A DNA stretch of 64,000 bases from Haliotis asinina (taxonomy: Eukaryota; Mollusca; Gastropoda; Lepetellida; Haliotidae). The notes under the pieces are model-generated. The model did not search any database and was not told where the DNA came from. It saw only the letters and a program-made list of their open reading frames with translations. The stretch lies in contig NC_090283.1 in assembly GCF_037392515.1 (NCBI RefSeq), forward strand, positions 34,798,249-34,862,248, read 5' to 3'. Positions 25,455-38,400 of this stretch are shown here, in pieces; the first letter of the stretch is position 1, and every line of letters starts with the position of its first letter. Both the position numbers and the translations under genes were made by a program.

Positions 25455-27095
25455 TATTACGGATAACAACTTCATATTTATTCTTTATGCAACGCTTCGG
25501 GGCTAATTTCTATTCCTTCATCAGGTGAACAGGATGGTGGCGCAGTAGCTTGTGCCACTGTCATTGGATCCAGAACAATCTCTTCTAGAATATCTGATTA
25601 TAGCTCTATTTGTACAGCAGAAGCAAACGCAATACTAACTGCTCTTAAATATATTCAAAGACATCCTGCACATAAACAGTATATAATCTTTTCTTACTCT
25701 CTTTCTTGTCTTCAGGCTATTAAAAATCTATCTTGTAAACATCCACTTTTAATACAAATGTATTGAGTTATATAATGATCTTGCTACTGGCCAATATGAC
25801 ATCGTCTTTTGTTGGTTACCCAGCCACGCAGGCATTTCTGGGAACACTGGCCGATTTTGCTGCTTAAGCAGCACTCAATAAATCTGTGACACCACTCCTT
25901 ATTCCATACTCAGATTACAAAGCAACCATTAGAACTTACATCCGTGATCTGATGCAAAAGAAGTGGGATACCCAGGTGGGTATAAATAAATTACATGAAA
26001 TAAAACCTTATATTGGTTATACCTACTTGGGCTGTCAGTCCAGATTTGAGGAGGTCATTATGCGACGATGTCGTATTGGCCATACGCGGTATACACACAA
26101 ATATTTACTTAATGGTGAGGATCCTCCGTTTTGTATCCCTTGTGATGAGACAATCACGGTCAAGTATATCTTGTTTGACTGTATTGATTTTGCCATCACA
26201 AGGGAGAAATATTTTACTGTCAAAACAATGAAGGATCTTTTTAATGTTAATTATCATTTAATCATTGAATTTTTAAAGGAAATAGAATTATTAGATAAAT
26301 TTTGAATAATATGTTTTGTAAATAGAAAGCTGATATTTTAAACATGGTAGTGTGAATTGTCAACTGCAATTGTTAGTGTCCGTACGCTCAAAGGGGGTTA
26401 AAGCAGCGTAAAATTATTGTCCCCCTGAAAGGGTGCGTAAGTCCCCAAACTTTCAAAGTGAAATTTAAACTTACCAGTATTTTAAACGTAGTATTTTTGT
26501 CATTTTAAATTTCGGCTACATTTTCCTACAATCCCCAGCAGCTGAGGGGATGGTGTAAATCCAGCTAGGGGCCATGCAGGTTGCTAAAGCAACGTAAGTC
26601 CCCTTGGTTCCTAGTGTGGTGATCTACCTTCAGTTGTTGGTGATCTATAGCCTACTTTTATATTATGTATTGTCCAAATTGTGCTGTAGTTTTAACTTCA
26701 CATGCTAGTTTTAGACTCGAATTGTGATACTCTAGTTATTTTACGTACTTTGACGACGGGTTTCATAACATACATATTCTACATAATCATGTTTATTCTC
26801 GTCACGATATGGCTGAAATATTGCCGATGTGACGTTAAATTATAACTCACTCACTCATCAGGTGAACCAGCAAGAATGTCGAGAACTTGACCACCTTCGC
26901 AAGGTGAAGAAGCAAGAATGTATAGAACTGGATCATCTTTATCAGATGAAGGAGCAAGAATGTGGAGAACTTGATCACTTCGTCAGGTGAAGGAGCAAGA
27001 ATGTCAAGAACGTGATCACCTTCATTATGTAAAGGAGCAAGAATTGGCTCAGAAACGTCGTACAAAGAATAAATAGGAAGTTTTTATCCATGAAA
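25455..27095. mobile_element. Inverted-end element with tandem core, split by a LINE
   Basis: The left end GGATAACAACTTCATATTTA and right end (reverse complement GGATAAAAACTTCCTATTTA) match, followed on both sides by TTCTTTRTRCAACG/GACG-like sequence. The core holds four ~42-bp units with GGAGCAAGAATGT and CTTGATCACCTTC (26870-27045). The LINE at 25531-26855 lies inside it. Confidence 0.55.
25531..26855 (+). mobile_element. 5'-truncated non-LTR retrotransposon (LINE) with RNase H
   Basis: Flanked by a 12-bp target duplication CATCAGGTGAAC at 25519-25530 and 26856-26867. The first part encodes an RNase H-like segment (TAEANAILTALKYIQ, then CWLPSHAGISGN), with several breaks. The following frame to 26305 encodes the usual LINE C-terminus with a partial Cys motif (CIPCDETITVKYILFDC). 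The 3' tail is GATATGGCTGAAATATTGCC, GACGTTAAATTATAA, then (CTCA)n. No reverse transcriptase remains, so it is a dead 5'-truncated copy. Confidence 0.85.
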
Positions 27096-28394
27096 AATAT
27101 ATACTTATACTCATATATACTTTCATTTGGATGTCTTACAGCATAGCAAAGAATGACACGGCACATCACGTTAGTAGTGATGTATGTACATGTAGCACCA
27201 AGCTGGTCGATAGTACAGAAGCCTGCTGGATGGGTTGATCCTTAGAAGGTCACTCACACGGGACGGGGTATTTCCTTTGTCATTGTCTTCCCCACAAATA
27301 TCGGGATTACACAAACAAGTTTAGATAGTATGGCGACATCTGCTGCGCCTGATGTATGTGATGTATAGGTAAATGAACACAAAAATGCAATAATATTTTA
27401 GAATTCCATAGTAGTGACGTAGTTTTGATAAGTGACTTTGATGGTTTTCTCAGATCCTCATTTACATTACTTTGATGTCTGACACAAACAGGATTTCATC
27501 CTGCCATGGCTGTTCATATTTGTATGTTGTGTGAACCTTTTGTTTCGAGTTCTCTAACACATCGTGCTTCTGTGATAGCGAAATTCAAACATTTTGCACC
27601 AAGTCAATGAAAATAATAACACTGAATCAAAACGAACGCGCATTTTGGGGCTACTAATTAATAATAATCAAATCTGATTATTATTATTACCCCGATTTAA
27701 CGTCCAGCGTAGTAGCGAATGAGTGAGTTTAGCATTTACGCGGAGGAAACATGCGGACTTTTCAACAAAGCTTGGACCAGTGTTTATCCTTGAGTGAAAC
27801 GATAATGTTCACCCAGAGCACAATAAGACCAAAATCACAAGCCAAGATTTGTGAGTGACTGAGTGACAATAGCCATAAACCTACAATGGTGATGCTTACA
27901 ATCTACCAATATACTATTCATAAACATAGAGGGACAGAGATGATATTCGACCTCTTTATATTTCATACACCTGCACGCTCACAAACAGAATAACAATCTA
28001 ATATTTTATTAAATGTATCTGTGGCGATTGTTTTTGATCTTACAGCTTTAATCTCCTTACATTTTGATTCACATTATACTGATATTGGCAAGGTGGGAAG
28101 ACACGTGACACTAACATTCATTATGTCCACGGAACAATCCACACAACAATGATCAGTCACCTAATGCCTGGAGGACAGTATTGTGATAATATGTAGACAT
28201 TAATCACCCACAGTAGTCACTCAACTTGTATGACCATAAGTTTACAAATGCATGCAATACATTTTGGGGTGTTTTCAGAGATATATCAGATTTCGTGATA
28301 GTTTTACATGATGAGTTTCAAATAGGGCTGACATTTGATAATAGTTAGAATTGTTTACAAACTTATTGTTGAAATATGCACTCTTTAACAAAAG
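27096..28394. other. Intergenic, no gene recognised
   Basis: AT-rich. GAATGAGTGAGTTTAGCATTTACGCGG near 27718 may be a SINE scrap. Nothing else recognised. Confidence 0.45.
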
Positions 28395-28566
28395 GAGTGA
28401 GTGAGTGAGTGAGTTTGGTTTTACGCCGTTTTTAGCAATATTCCAGCAATATCACGGCGGGGGACACCAGAAAATGGGCCTCACACATTGTACCCATGTG
28501 GGGAATCGAACCCGGGTCTTCGGCGTGACGAGCGAACGCTTTAACCACTAGGCTACCCCACCGCCC
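28395..28566 (-). mobile_element. tRNA-derived SINE
   Basis: Read on the minus strand: a tRNA-like head (GTAGCCTAGTGGTTAAAGCG, then GGGTTCGATTCCCCACATGG), a core with GTGTCCCCCGCC, then GATATTGCTGGAATATTGC and an (ACTC)n tail. The head carries A- and B-box-like sequence. Confidence 0.85.
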
Positions 28567-28788
28567 CTTAACAAAACGAAACGCAAACTCAAATATCAAT
28601 GAAAATTTGGTGATATTCAGCGTAACAGCGGAAAACAAAGATACATGAATGAAATTTTGTCCATATTTCAGGAGAATAACAGTCATCACAGTCTTTACTG
28701 TTGTCCACCAGGTGGTGTTGAAATCAGTACCTCGTATGTTCACCGCCAGCTACTACAACTGCCCGACACCTCCTGGATACAGATCGAA

Positions 28789-29699
28789 TCAGTCGTTGGA
28801 TGTTTTGTTGTGAATCCTTCTATTCGTCCTGCAGCACGCGGAACAACTATTGAAGATTCTGTTGTGGATTACGACGATGTGATCCCAAAGGTGGTCGATT
28901 GGGTTTAGATCCAGGGATCTGGAAGGCCAGCGGAGGGTACTGATGTTGTTATTGGCCAGGTAGTTCACGGTGGGACGTGGTGTGTGGGGCCTGGCGTTGT
29001 CCTGTTGGAAGGGCTGCCGTTGACAGTCAACAAGGTGAAGGACGTGCGGGCGGTGAATTTGGTCTATGTATCGATTGGCCGTCAGATTGTCTTGGACAAG
29101 CACAAGTTCCGATCTGCGGGTGTATGAGATCACTCCCCAAACCATAACACTTTCATCACCGAATTTGTACACCTGTCGGATGCGGCGAGGAGCAAAACGT
29201 TCATGATGTCGTCTGTAGACACGGTCTCTACCATCACGTCGCCTGAGGAGATAACGTGATTCATCGCTAAGCCATATGCGCCTCCAGTTTGCCAGGTTCC
29301 ATACCAGCACCATCGTACACCATCTCACTCGTCGACGTCGATGTAGTCGTGTCAAGGAGGGGGCAACATTTGGACGTTTGGCACGTTTTCCGACTTCTCG
29401 GAGACGGTTCCTGATTCTCTTATTGGACACACTTCGAGCTCCAAACTGTTCTTGTGCTGTGTCCCGGGCGGTGCGATGGCGGTCACGTGGGTGGATTACC
29501 CAGATGCACCCATCTTGAGCAGGTCTTCCTGATTTTGGACGGTCATTGGTCGAATCTGTTTGACGAAATCGAATCGATCTCACAATCGAGTTATTGTGCT
29601 GGAATGAACGTTGAACATCCTTGCCACCTCACTGTTTGATTCGCCAGCCTGCAATCGTCCAACTGCCTGATTTCGATCGGCAGCGTTGAGACGTTCCAT
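28789..29699 (-). mobile_element. Tc1-like transposase relic
   Basis: Minus-strand ATG at 29699-29697 opens MERLNAADRNQAVGRLQAGE, an HTH start; a stop and a frame change follow about 40 codons in. A 264-codon frame then holds most of the catalytic domain: WLSDESRY (first Asp), QQDNARPHT (second Asp) and LDLNPIDHLWD. The third acidic residue is Asp, not the Glu usual in Tc1, at the D34 spacing. Terminal inverted repeats were not found. Dead. Confidence 0.85.
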
Positions 29700-29869
29700 T
29701 TTCGTGTACAGTACTTGCCAAGAACATGGATGTAATTTTGAGATTCATTTGGGTCTTTTGTAGAAGTGTAATTATCGTTAGCGGTTTTAGATTTGATTAC
29801 AATATTACAGTTTTTGGTTCCTAATTTGTTCAAATAAACAAATATTATAATGAGATGGCTTTCACACAT

Positions 29870-30878
29870 ACGCTCATGACAGATAAAGAAGATAAAATGG
29901 GTTTATTCATCAGTTGAAGCGATTGATCTGAAATTCTACGTTTAATATCATTTTCATGAAGGAAACTACATCTCGAGGGTGCCAAAATGGACATACCAAC
30001 ATTATCCAATTTGGTTTTATTCAGTCCTTATACGTAAATAACATCAGTCCTCTCGGACTGATAATACTGATTGACTAATCAGTGTATTATCAGTTAATCA
30101 TCAGATAGATGTGGTTTCTTTTGTACCTCAAAGGATATTTCAATAATTGCTTTTCTGCCATAACATAATATCCTTAAAGTACATTAAGCAAGTCAGACCT
30201 AGCTACACAAGGCAATCGTGGAATCAATAATTATCAAAGTCCAAACCCATGCCAAATAGTGACCCTTCTTCGAGTAATAGTTTTAAAGTATTTTAGTTCT
30301 GAAAACTCTAAACAAGCAAAAAAGCTTATGTAGATAGATATAGATAGATAGATGGTACCAATGCATTGACCTCAAAGGGGACTGTGGAATATAACAGAAT
30401 ACTGCAGGGTATTATTGTACAGGTTAGTATTGCCTTTGTGAGGTAATATGAGCGCTGCAACAACTAATGACTGTAAAACATTTATAAACAGGGCGACGCA
30501 CGAGGATCCGAGTAATAAATGATCTTCAGTAATCCACTCAACTCCATCACAAACAGGACACGGAGAGAATGGCGACATGTAAACGTGGATGACAAGTTAG
30601 TAATGATAATGATGTAGTATGTGCAACTGAGTTTACGTCAAGGTTTATGTTTGTTATCTCTCGCTCACATGTAGAAACATGCTCCGTCTCTCACGTTACG
30701 TTTCTGCATATTCTGGAACAACCCGATCAGACATACAATGTAACGATTTGGTAGGGTGTGTTCTTGAGGTGTTGTTGTTATGTTTGGTTATGTTTTCATC
30801 TGTGCTTACATGCTCCGGTTTACGGTTTGGTCAGCTTCTATTGTACTCACACAGCTTTATATGGCATCCAGACGTTTG

Positions 30879-30880
<2 letters not shown>
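29870..30880. other. Intergenic, nothing recognised
   Basis: AT-rich, with a short TAGA tract near 30335. No exon or element seen. Confidence 0.45.

Positions 30881-30921
<41 letters not shown>
30881..30921. repeat. (CA)n microsatellite
   Basis: About 20 CA units. Confidence 0.95.
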
Positions 30922-30924
<3 letters not shown>

Positions 30925-31350
30925 GCGCCCGCGCGCACAGACACAGCTGCACATGCACACGCGCACACAATATCTGAGGTGTTAGAGTTAGGTCACGGAT
31001 CAGGTCACGGCGACCTTTCAGCCAAACGACTAGAGCGTCGCTCACTGTATCGGGAAGTTTTAACCTCGAAAACCTCATGCAGCCTCGAAAATGTAAACGC
31101 AGATATTCCGAAAGACAGTTAGGAGCAGGTTATGTCAAGATCATCGTCAATTTCTTGCTATAATGTGATAAACATTGCGAACGTTCACTTTCCCCAGCTA
31201 AGAGTGCAGCTGTTACCGGCGATCTCGAACACAGCCACCAATGTGTTCCACCTGGAGGTCCTATTACTCCCAGTTATAGATGGTGCGACATTATGTAGAA
31301 GTTGTAGTGTGTACACTTGTAGAAGCTTTCGCAGTTTCTACCTTTCGTAG

Positions 31351-31351
<1 letters not shown>

Positions 31352-31390
<39 letters not shown>

Positions 31391-31462
31391 CCACACACAC
31401 ATACCAATGTTATATGTATATATATATATATAGAACACATATATATACATGTGTGTGTGTGT

Positions 31463-31502
<40 letters not shown>
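31352..31502. repeat. CA - TA - GT composite, self-complementary
   Basis: (CA)n 31352-31398, an AT-rich centre and (GT)n 31450-31502. The two outer tracts are complementary and could pair in one strand. Confidence 0.85.
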
Positions 31503-31503
<1 letters not shown>

Positions 31504-31714
31504 CCACTTCCACTGAACGGAAGGTACACATTTCACAGACGAAGTAGATCTCTTCCACTGTACAAAAGGTACAAGTTTTACAGGCTCAGTGAGTCTTGTA
31601 CTGTACTGAACGAGAATGTTTTACAGGCTCAGTGGGTCTCTTACACTGTGCTAGAGGTACAGGTATCACATATTCAGTGAGTCTCTTCTGTTGTACCGTT
31701 CAATTCCAGTTGAT

Positions 31715-33297
31715 TACTGAAACTAGGACAGCTACATACCGAGACTAGGACAACAACATGCCGAGACTAGGACAACTACATACTGAGACTAGGACAACTA
31801 CATACTCAGACTAGGACAACTGCATACCGAGACTAGGACAACTACATACCGAGACCTGGAAAGCTACATCTGAGACTAGGACAGCTACATACCGAGACTA
31901 GGACAACTACATACCGAGACTAGGACAACTACATACTGAGACTAGGACAACTGCATACTGAGACTAGGACAACTACATACCGAGACTAGGACAACTACAT
32001 ACTGAGACTAGGACAACTGCATACTGAGACTAGGACAACTACATACCGAGACTAGGACAACTGCATACTGAGACTAGGACAACTACAAACCGAGACTAGG
32101 ACAGCTGCATACGCTGCATACTGAGACTAGGACAACTGCATACCGAGACTAGGACAACTACATACTGAGACTAGGAAAGCTACATACCGAGACTAGGACA
32201 GCTACATACCGAGACTAGGACAACTGGATACCGAGACTAGGACAACTACATACTGAGACTAGGACAACTACATACCGAGACTAGGACAACTACATACTGA
32301 GACTAGGACAACTGCATACTGAGACTAGGACAACTGCATACTGAGACTAGGACAACTACATACCGAGACTAGGACAGCTGCATACGCTACATACTGAGAC
32401 TAGGACACCATACTGAGATTAGGACAACTACATACCGAGACTAAGACAACTACATACTGAGACTAGGAAAGCTACATACCGAGACTAGGACAACTGCATA
32501 CCGAGACTAGGACAACTACATACTGAGACTAGGACAACATACCGAGACTAAGACAACTACATACTGAGACTAGGAAAGCTACATACCGAGACTAGGACAA
32601 CTGCATACCGAGACTAGGACAACTACATACTGAGACTAGGACAACATACTGAGACTAGGACAACTGCATACCGAGACTAGGACAACTACATACCGAGACC
32701 AGGAAAGCTACATCTGAGACTAGGACAGCTACATACCGAGACTAGGACAACTACATACCGAGACTAGGACAACTGCATACTGAGACTAGGACAACTACAT
32801 ACTGAGACTAGGACAACTACATACTGAGACTAGGACAACTGCATGCTGAGACTAGGACAACTACATACCGAGACTAGGACAACTACATACTGAGACTAGG
32901 ACAACTGCATACTGAGACTAGGACAACTACAAATCGAGACTAGGACAGCTGCATACGCTGCATACTGAGACTAGGACAACTGCATACCGAGACTAGGACA
33001 ACTGCATACCGAGACTAGGACAACTGCATACCGAGACTAGGACAACTACATACTGAGACTAGGACAACTACATACCGAGACTAGGACAGCTACATACCGA
33101 GACTAGGACAACTGGATACCGAGACTAGGACAACTACATACTGAGACTAGGACAACTACATACCGAGACTAGGACAACTACATACTGAGACTATGACAGC
33201 TACATACTGAGACTAGGACAACTGCATACCGAGACTAGGACAACTACATACCGAGACTAGGACAACTACATACTGAGACTAGGACAACTGCATACCG
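31715..33297 (+). repeat. 22-bp minisatellite, ~70 copies
   Basis: Units CATACYGAGACTAGGACAAC plus TA or TG. Higher-order blocks recur; for example GCTGCATACGCTGCATACTG appears more than once. Confidence 0.95.
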
Positions 33298-34200
33298 GTA
33301 CTAGGTAGGTTTCATAATAATATGCCTACCAAGATAGTTAAGTGTCCTACTTGAACAGGCACATTACGTGATACGCTTCAGAACACATGGACAGTCCCAA
33401 TATGATACAGGGACGATTTCAGGAGACAAGCTCCCATTTGTCGCTGTAGAGTCATTCAGGGTACGGCTTTGTGTTTCAGCTGGCCGTGACCAGTCCGGGT
33501 AGCTTGTGTGCAGTGATCTATTTCTGAATGGAAGAAAGGAGAACGAAGGAGGGAAGGTAAGTCTTTACCCCAGACAGTGCAGTGTGTGAGAGAGATTGGA
33601 TGTGAGAGGTTCCCACAACAGCTACCCGGTGCCACCAACCTCATGCTGCACCTGTTATATGCTGCTGCGATATGGTAAACAGGTTGGACGCAAGGTATCA
33701 ATAAGTAGCTTGCCAAACTTGAACTAACTGCAACGTTCATTCTCAGCTCTGTGAGCGAACACTACTTTCTTAAAATAAAATATAGATGTCTGAGAAGTTA
33801 AAGTGTATTGTAGTGTTACGCGTGCATGTTCTTTTTTTCAATCAGACACTAAAACATGAAACGCCGGTTTCATACTGTCCATGCATATCCCTCGGCGCTT
33901 TGACACACTGCAAACTGTGTCAGACGCATTACATGAAATTAACATACTTGTCAATCCGGTAGCCCTCGGATATAAAAGGGTAAACATGTAAGTCTCAGTG
34001 AGTCTCTTATACTGTATACTGTACTGGCTTCCGACATATGCTAATAAGTGGCAAAATTGCTTGCCAATATAAGAAGCCCAAGTCATTACCGTTGTAGTTC
34101 TGTGTTCATGACTTGTGTAATTGTCAAAAAAGACTGCAACTGAAAGTTCTATCTAATGTAAAACCAATCACATATTAAAGGTTGCCGCTGATCAAGAACT
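33298..34200. other. Intergenic, nothing recognised
   Basis: No gene or element seen on either strand. Confidence 0.45.
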
Positions 34201-34460
34201 GAGTGAGTGAGTGAGTTAATTTTACGCCTCACTCAGCAATATTCCAGTTATATGGCGGCGGTCTGTAATTAACCGAGTTTGGACCAGTCCGTCGAGTGAT
34301 CAACAACATGAGCATCGATCTGCGCAATTGGGAACCGATGACGTGTGTCAATTAGATCAGCGAGCCTGGCCACCCGATCCCGTTAGCGCTTCAAGCAAAG
34401 TCGACTTTTATGGCAAGCATGGGTTGCTGGAGACCTATTCTACCCCGGGACCTTCACGGT
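34201..34460 (-). mobile_element. Second SINE-like family (abalone-type repeat)
   Basis: Starts GAGTGAGTGAGTGAGTTAAT, TTTACGCC, then AGCAATATTCCAGTTATATGG, and continues through GATCAACAACATGAGCATCG to TCTACCCCGGGACCTTCACG. From memory this repeat is very common in abalone sequence. Its GAGTGAGT end is shared with the tRNA SINE and the LINE tail. Confidence 0.75.
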
Positions 34461-35463
34461 AAAAAACGAACTGAACCCAGTATAGTACTTTTCTTGTTTT
34501 CAAAAAAAACAACACACGCTACAAATGCTCGCAAAAATTTCATGATTTACAGTAGATAACTAAGGATATCAAGCACAAATCGACGGGACACGGTGTGTTT
34601 TTCATATTGTTGGTCGTAACAAGCCAACAGAGATGCGCCAGGAGACCATATATAGTACTGCAAATGGCACCATTACTTAGCGGACACTGGCAGGTATACA
34701 TCTGAGTGTGACCGGTGATATCTCGCCATCGGGTGAGACGACTTCCACGGCTTTGTCTCTAGCCCTGTCTGCCTTACAAAAGTATATGCATTTATACAGG
34801 GGGTAATTTAGTTAATGCATACTAGTTACACTAGCTACTGATTTACGTGTAAATCTGATAATAGTTGCGCCCAGTTTGGACATAATGGTGATATTAGACT
34901 TGTGCAGTTGAGATTGAACACAATCTCGTTTCCTTGAAGGCAGGAGGGCATATCAAGGTGCTTTCTACCGACTAACAGGACATGATGGTCAGTTTTAATC
35001 ATTAGATACAAATGACCAGGCTGCACGCGCCTAGAAGGTTACGTGTTGCTATCGTTAATAATAAGGTGACTACTTGTAATGTCACGTAGCAGCGGTTGTT
35101 ACCGACATAAATATGTGTACATTTTAGATCACATCCGTGTAGGAGAAAAACATTTTGAATCCTGGACTACATGGATCTGACACAGACGTTTCTGACAGTT
35201 TCTGTTTCAATATTTGTGCAGAGGGCGCCCCGGGTTGTTTGGTTTGGCTTGGTTTACAAGAGAGTAAATATTTGAAGACTTGATTGAGGGCATATATCCT
35301 TAAACTATCTATAGTCTACCTTCATTACACCGGTTTTATGTACAACATCAAACACGTGTGTATGCAAGTCCTTAAGCATCCTCTATCTTTTCGGATCGTA
35401 AATAATCTAGAATGTTAGGGCACAATGAAATGATATGTATAACAGAACAGTCTTCGTTTCAGG
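34461..35463. other. 5' flank of gene C
   Basis: Expected to hold promoter and 5' UTR exon of gene C; neither can be placed. Confidence 0.4.
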
Positions 35464-38400
35464 ATGAACCTGACAGTGTATATCATGGCTTTGGTGCTAA
35501 TCTGTCGTTGTGCAGGTGAGTTTGACTATGGCATCATGCCGCACGTATCTGTACAGACAGGCAGAGCAGTTGTCTCTGATGTTTAACTTCCCGGCACAAC
35601 TTGAACCGTTACATGGAGGGAATTCTTATCAGGAATTAACCCAGATCGTGTATAGTGTGCTGGGTTGTTTCAGCAATGACTGTTGCAGCATTAATACTCA
35701 AATTCAAGTTGCATGTAGTAATTCGACATACATGTGTTACAATAAAAATGTGATCCAAAATTGTTATTAGTATGTAAAAGATCGTTCGTTTTGCTAATGT
35801 AAACGTTGAGTATGCGTAGCATTGTCGCCACTAAACTAAATATCTGGCTGCAATTTCCAAGGTGATGCGTCCAGCGACCTGGCCAAACTCCACTCTGATT
35901 TCTTCACGTGGAGGATGTCTGACCGGCCAATAGTGGCAACCTACCGAGATGTCCACAAGTACGACGACCAACTGGAGGCGTTCACCTTGGACATGTTCGA
36001 TGTCAGGAAGGTAGGACATGTTCAACGTCAACAAGGTAGGACATGTTCCATATCATGAAGGTAGGACATGTTCCATATCATGAAGGTAGGACATGTTTGA
36101 TGTCAAGTGGGTAGGCCATGTTTGATGTCAGGAAGGTAGAACATGTTCCATATCATGAAGGTAAGACATGTTTGATGTCAAGAGGGTAGGACATGTTTGA
36201 TGTAAAGAGGGTAGGACATGTTCCATATCATGAAGGTAGGACATGTTCCATATCATGAAGGTAGGACATGTTTGAAGTCAAGTGGGTAGGCCATGTTTGA
36301 TGTCAGGAAGGTAGAACATGTTCCATATCATGAAGGTAAGACATGTTTGATGTCAAGAGGGTAGGACATGTTTGATGTAAAGAGGGTAGGACATGTTCCA
36401 TATCATGGAGGTAGGACATGTTCCATATCATGAAGGTAGGACATGTTTGATGTCAAGTGGGTAGGCCATGTTTGATGTCAGGAAGGTAGAACATGTTCCA
36501 TATCATGAAGGTAAGACATGTTTGATGTCAAGAGGGTAGGACATGTTTGATGTCAGGAAGGTAGGCTCTGTTCCATATCATGAAAGTAGGACATGTTTGA
36601 TGTCAAGAGGGTAGGCCATGTTTGATGTCATGAAGGTAGGCCATGTTCCATATCATGAAGGTAGGACGTGTTTGATGTCAAGAGGGTAGACCATGTTTGA
36701 TGTCAGGAAGATAGGCCACGCATTTATGATGACATTCGGGGGAACCGCATGTATTCTTGAATGAGGATATTTCCTCATAAGTAAAGTTGTAAGTTGCCTT
36801 TTCCCATAAGAATGGTATCAGTTGTGTTTTAATCTATTACTGTAGCTAGATCAAATTTAGTTTAATGCAATTGTCCCCGGGTTGTTTTTTTAATACTCTT
36901 CCTGCACTCTTCATGTTCACTTTACGTATTGATTAGCATTCTGGTTGATTCATGCCTCATTCGTCACAGAGGACTAAGTTCCCTTATTCTCCATTACAAG
37001 CAAATCCTATGCACGACATTAGTTATTTTTGCCACGGACTGTAGGTGAATGTGGACTGTCGATGAAAGGAGTAACCGTTAGAAAGACTCACTGGTGGTAC
37101 ACTGGTAGGAGATTGGTTTACGTTACGACATTGTTTGGCTGGATGCCAAGGTACCATTTGCTATGGTATCAGTTTATTTGACACGTATTTTAGCTGGAAA
37201 CCGACTAACGGCGGTAGCCTTCATTCATGTTCTTCTTCGTGTAAGCACGTACATCTTCACATAACTGCCCAGAACATCCACGAAGGAATAAGAAAAGATT
37301 GTTAGTTGACGACGCAAACCTTTCAGTATCAAGCGATTGCGGTTTTAGTTTAGCTGGGGATAGACAATAGAAAATAGGCGAATTTCTCTTACTTTTTAAA
37401 CAATCATGCTGAAATTGTTAACATAGTAAACAAGCCTTTGCAAATCATATCATTATCAGTATGTCATTTCCCCTGTAACCTTCAGTCATGATCTGTAAAT
37501 GACCTATGCAATGACAAAATGGCAATGTTAAGACAACAGTCTATCTATCAATGGTAAACATTCAGACTCCTATAACATTTCTACTGTCGCCTTCAGTGAA
37601 GACTTAAAATTAAGGACGTATGTGCAGTTTTGTAAACATATTTGCACAGTTAATCTCTTATTTTAAACCTGCTAAAGTATATGTGAACTTATGTTTGGGT
37701 CTATTTCTCGAACATCTCTGAAGAATTTCAGCAAAGGTACGTGTTTCCAATAAAATCTTGTGTCGCTTTTCTTCTTGCTCAAGAGGCAGAACCGTTATGA
37801 GCAAGATCCCCATAGTAGGTGCTTTGAGAAGTGTAATCTTATTTTCTATTCTGTGCCCACCGTGTCTGTTCAAACATTATCTATGCTACACAGTTGTTTG
37901 GACGTCATGATAAGGCAAGAAAATATTGACACGAATTTAGTGGCATATGGTCACAGTTATCATGACAATATCTCTGATGTTCAGCAGTGAACTCAAGCGA
38001 CCACTGTTTTCATAAACAGAATAGACTGAATACACGCTTTCAACCTCTCACGAGGAAAGTCGCCCTCACCCGATGGGAGCCATAATAATGCTGCTGACTG
38101 CAAAACCGGCCGTATAATGGAGGATATGAGAAAAACATTTCTATGATGAACGATAAAAAATCAACCAGAATGCTACGAACTCGTGGTAGTTTATGGGGGA
38201 AAAACTTAAGATAATATCCTTCTTTCAAGAATACATGCAGTTTCGTCAGATCGAAGCTGCCATGTGTGGTTTTGGAGTTTCTATTCTCAGAAAGCTGTGG
38301 AAGGTGTGATAAAGTATTCAATTGAATGTGAGGAGCGACCTTTTCAAATCCAGCGATTGCGTATGACTATGGTTGTGTAAACTCAAACCTGGGATAAAAA

